Source: Candidatus Methanoplasma sp.
Lineage (GTDB): Archaea > Thermoplasmatota > Thermoplasmata > Methanomassiliicoccales > Methanomethylophilaceae
DNA length: 8,252 nucleotides
Direction: 5' to 3'
Assembly (NCBI GenBank): GCA_031274665.1
Contig: JAISPV010000137.1
Span: 1-8,252, forward strand
A program made the position numbers and the translations under genes. The notes under the pieces were generated by a model. That model did no database searches and had not been told where the DNA came from. It saw only the letters and a list, made by a program, of their open reading frames with translations. This document shows positions 6,693-8,252 of this stretch, piece after piece (position 1 is the stretch's first letter; each line of letters begins with the position of its first letter).

Positions 6693-8252
6693 TCAGCTTT
6701 TTTCCGGGTCTTTCGGTGCGGATACTTTTTTCCTTTGGCGCCCCCCGGTCTTCTTAAGTTTGCCGGTATCCAACGCCCATTTGAAACCGCCCGCCTCCGC
6801 CGGAGCTATCAGCACCTTGTCGTTCTTGGCGTATTTCTTCCCGGTCACCCAGTTGGTGAAAGGCGCCAGCACCTTGTATTCATCGGCATCCATGACCACC
6901 TCTTTCGTGTTCGGTCTCCCTCTCATCTCCGAGTACGTTCCGTTGAAGATCGTCACGTGTTTGTCCTTTACCTCCGCAACTTTGGTGCATACCGTGTCCA
7001 GGAAATAGCGGTCGTGGGTAATGGTGATGATCGTACCGTCATATTCGTTGAGCGCTTCCTCAACGGCATGCCTTGCCGGTATATCCAGATAGTTTGTCGG
7101 CTCATCGAGGACAAGAAGATTGGTCTCTTCCAAAAGGAGCAGAGAGAGCGCGACCCTTGCCCTTTGTCCTCCGGAAAGGGTCTTGATGGGTCTGTCCACA
7201 TCGTCGCCTGTAAGGAGCATCCTGGAGAGTATCGCCCTTGCGTCACCTCTCCTCTCTTGGCCGATGGCCTTCAATAACTGTTCCTCTGCGGTCAGGCCGA
7301 GGTCCAGCCCTTCATGATTCTGGGAGTAGTATCCTGTCTTGGCACCCGGAGCCACCCACAACTCGCCTTTGCTGGGTATCTCTCCCAGCAGTGCTTTGAT
7401 GAGTGTCGTTTTCCCTTCTCCGTTCGACCCGAACACCCCTATCTTCTCTCCCTTATGGATGTCGAGTTCGACATCCTTGAGGATCGTCCTTCCGCCCAAC
7501 TCTACGGATAACCCTTTGCATGTGATCACATTCTTTCCGGATTTTGGGGCGGATTGTATCTTGACCGTTATCTCTTTGTTCTCTTCCGGCTTATCCTTCT
7601 CTTCAAGTTTGGATATCAGTTTCTCTCTTGTCTTGTGCGTGGTGAAGTACCACTGGTCCTTGTGGAGCTGTTCGGCGATCTCTTCCTGCCTTTTCTTGTT
7701 GCTGGCGTATTTCTTGTATTCCCTTTCCATCCGGTCGAGGTCGAGCATCTTCTTTGTTATGAAATCGGTGTAGTTGCCTTTGTATTCCCTTGTCTTACCG
7801 TACGATATCTCCGTCATCCTGGTGGCTATCTTGTCCAGGAAATAACGGTCATGGCTTATCACCAATAGGGAGCAGTGAGAATCCAGAAGATAGTCCTCCA
7901 GCCATTCGACGGTCTCCACATCCAAGTGGGAGGTGGGCTCGTCCATCACAAGCATGTCGCAGTCGTCCGCCTGGACGAGTATCCTCGATAACATTACCTT
8001 TGTCCTTTCGCCGCCAGAGAGGGAGTCCATTGTGCGGCCCATGATGTCCGGCGGCAGGCCTACTTTTTTTAGGGAGGCCGCGAGCCGGCCTTCGTCCTGA
8101 ACGGCGGACTCTTTGAGGCTCCTTTCCAATCTGGAATATTCCGCCGCAAGGGCGTTCCAGTCGACATCTCTTCCGGCCGCCATTGCGGACTCGATATCCC
8201 GCATCTTCCTCTTCATGCTCTCGATGCGGCCGTACGGCCTTCCCAGAACGTC
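6693..8252 (-). CDS. ABC-F family ATPase, C-terminal 519 codons (5' end outside the window)
   Basis: ABC-F proteins are soluble twin-ATPase factors, without membrane segments, that mostly act on the ribosome E site. The frame is open to the right edge, so the start lies outside. ATG at 8216 is internal: the first-domain Walker A is missing from what is seen. Numbering from the first visible codon, domain 1 shows signature LSGGE (78-82), Walker B MLVMDEPTSHLD (100-111) and switch His134. A highly charged, probably coiled-coil interdomain linker spans about 160-225. Domain 2 has Walker A GSNGEGKT (275-282), Q-loop Gln311, signature LSGGQ (359-363), Walker B LLVLDEPTNYLD (379-390) and switch His413. 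Both ATP sites look intact. After about 435 comes an 80-residue tail with EYKVLAPFTNWVTGKKY, FKWALDTGKLKK and a basic end. Which ribosomal task it has (EttA-like gating, resistance, assembly) cannot be said. Confidence 0.92.
   Translation of the reverse strand, partial: DVLGRPYGRIESMKRKMRDIESAMAAGRDVDWNALAAEYSRLERSLKESAVQDEGRLAASLKKVGLPPDIMGRTMDSLSGGERTKVMLSRILVQADDCDMLVMDEPTSHLDVETVEWLEDYLLDSHCSLLVISHDRYFLDKIATRMTEISYGKTREYKGNYTDFITKKMLDLDRMEREYKKYASNKKRQEEIAEQLHKDQWYFTTHKTREKLISKLEEKDKPEENKEITVKIQSAPKSGKNVITCKGLSVELGGRTILKDVELDIHKGEKIGVFGSNGEGKTTLIKALLGEIPSKGELWVAPGAKTGYYSQNHEGLDLGLTAEEQLLKAIGQERRGDARAILSRMLLTGDDVDRPIKTLSGGQRARVALSLLLLEETNLLVLDEPTNYLDIPARHAVEEALNEYDGTIITITHDRYFLDTVCTKVAEVKDKHVTIFNGTYSEMRGRPNTKEVVMDADEYKVLAPFTNWVTGKKYAKNDKVLIAPAEAGGFKWALDTGKLKKTGGRQRKKVSAPKDPEKS

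Noticed and set aside
8214..8216. ATG at 8216 as the true start of the ABC-F protein
   Set aside because: The frame stays open to the window edge, and starting here would omit the whole Walker A half of the first ATPase domain, so the gene more likely begins outside the window.

Overview
The window carries six protein-coding genes packed tightly, with no RNA genes, mobile elements, CRISPR arrays or long empty stretches. The organism is an archaeon: the pelota gene (archaeal/eukaryotic ribosome rescue factor) is diagnostic. Two candidate leaderless promoters (TATA-like boxes just upstream of start codons with no Shine-Dalgarno) fit this. Heavy use of ATA, AGA and AGG codons and near-balanced base composition, together with a homocitrate synthase and an ABC-F protein with a methanogen-like tail, make me lean towards Thermoplasmatota and perhaps the Methanomassiliicoccales. 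That placement is inference, not proven here.

Layout. Bases 1-2417 (minus strand) hold the carAB operon for carbamoyl phosphate synthase: carA complete, carB cut by the left edge of the window after 445 codons, joined by a one-base TGATG overlap with a strong internal ribosome binding site. A 140-base divergent intergenic region (2418-2557) separates carA from pelA (plus strand), which encodes pelota. After a 135-base gap with a recognisable TATA-like box and a strong Shine-Dalgarno comes a homocitrate synthase of NifV/AksA type (plus). It meets, stop codon to stop codon with no spacer, a CPA2-type cation/proton antiporter on the minus strand. About 50 bases further right lies the 3' end of an ABC-F ATPase gene (minus) that runs off the right edge.

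The main surprise is in carA. The protein is otherwise a well-preserved CarA, but its class I glutamine amidotransferase site is broken: the nucleophile cysteine is Gly252, the following His of the usual CLGHQ elbow is Ser255, and the Glu of the catalytic His-x-Glu is Lys337. The visible half of CarB keeps its bicarbonate-phosphorylating site. The natural reading is a carbamoyl phosphate synthase that uses free ammonia rather than glutamine, analogous to animal mitochondrial CPS1 but in a two-gene archaeal enzyme. Secondary points are an antiporter with four extra membrane helices in place of the usual nucleotide-binding regulatory domain, an ABC-F protein with a distinctive C-terminal tail, and a homocitrate synthase that resembles NifV more than the methanogen AksA that I remember.
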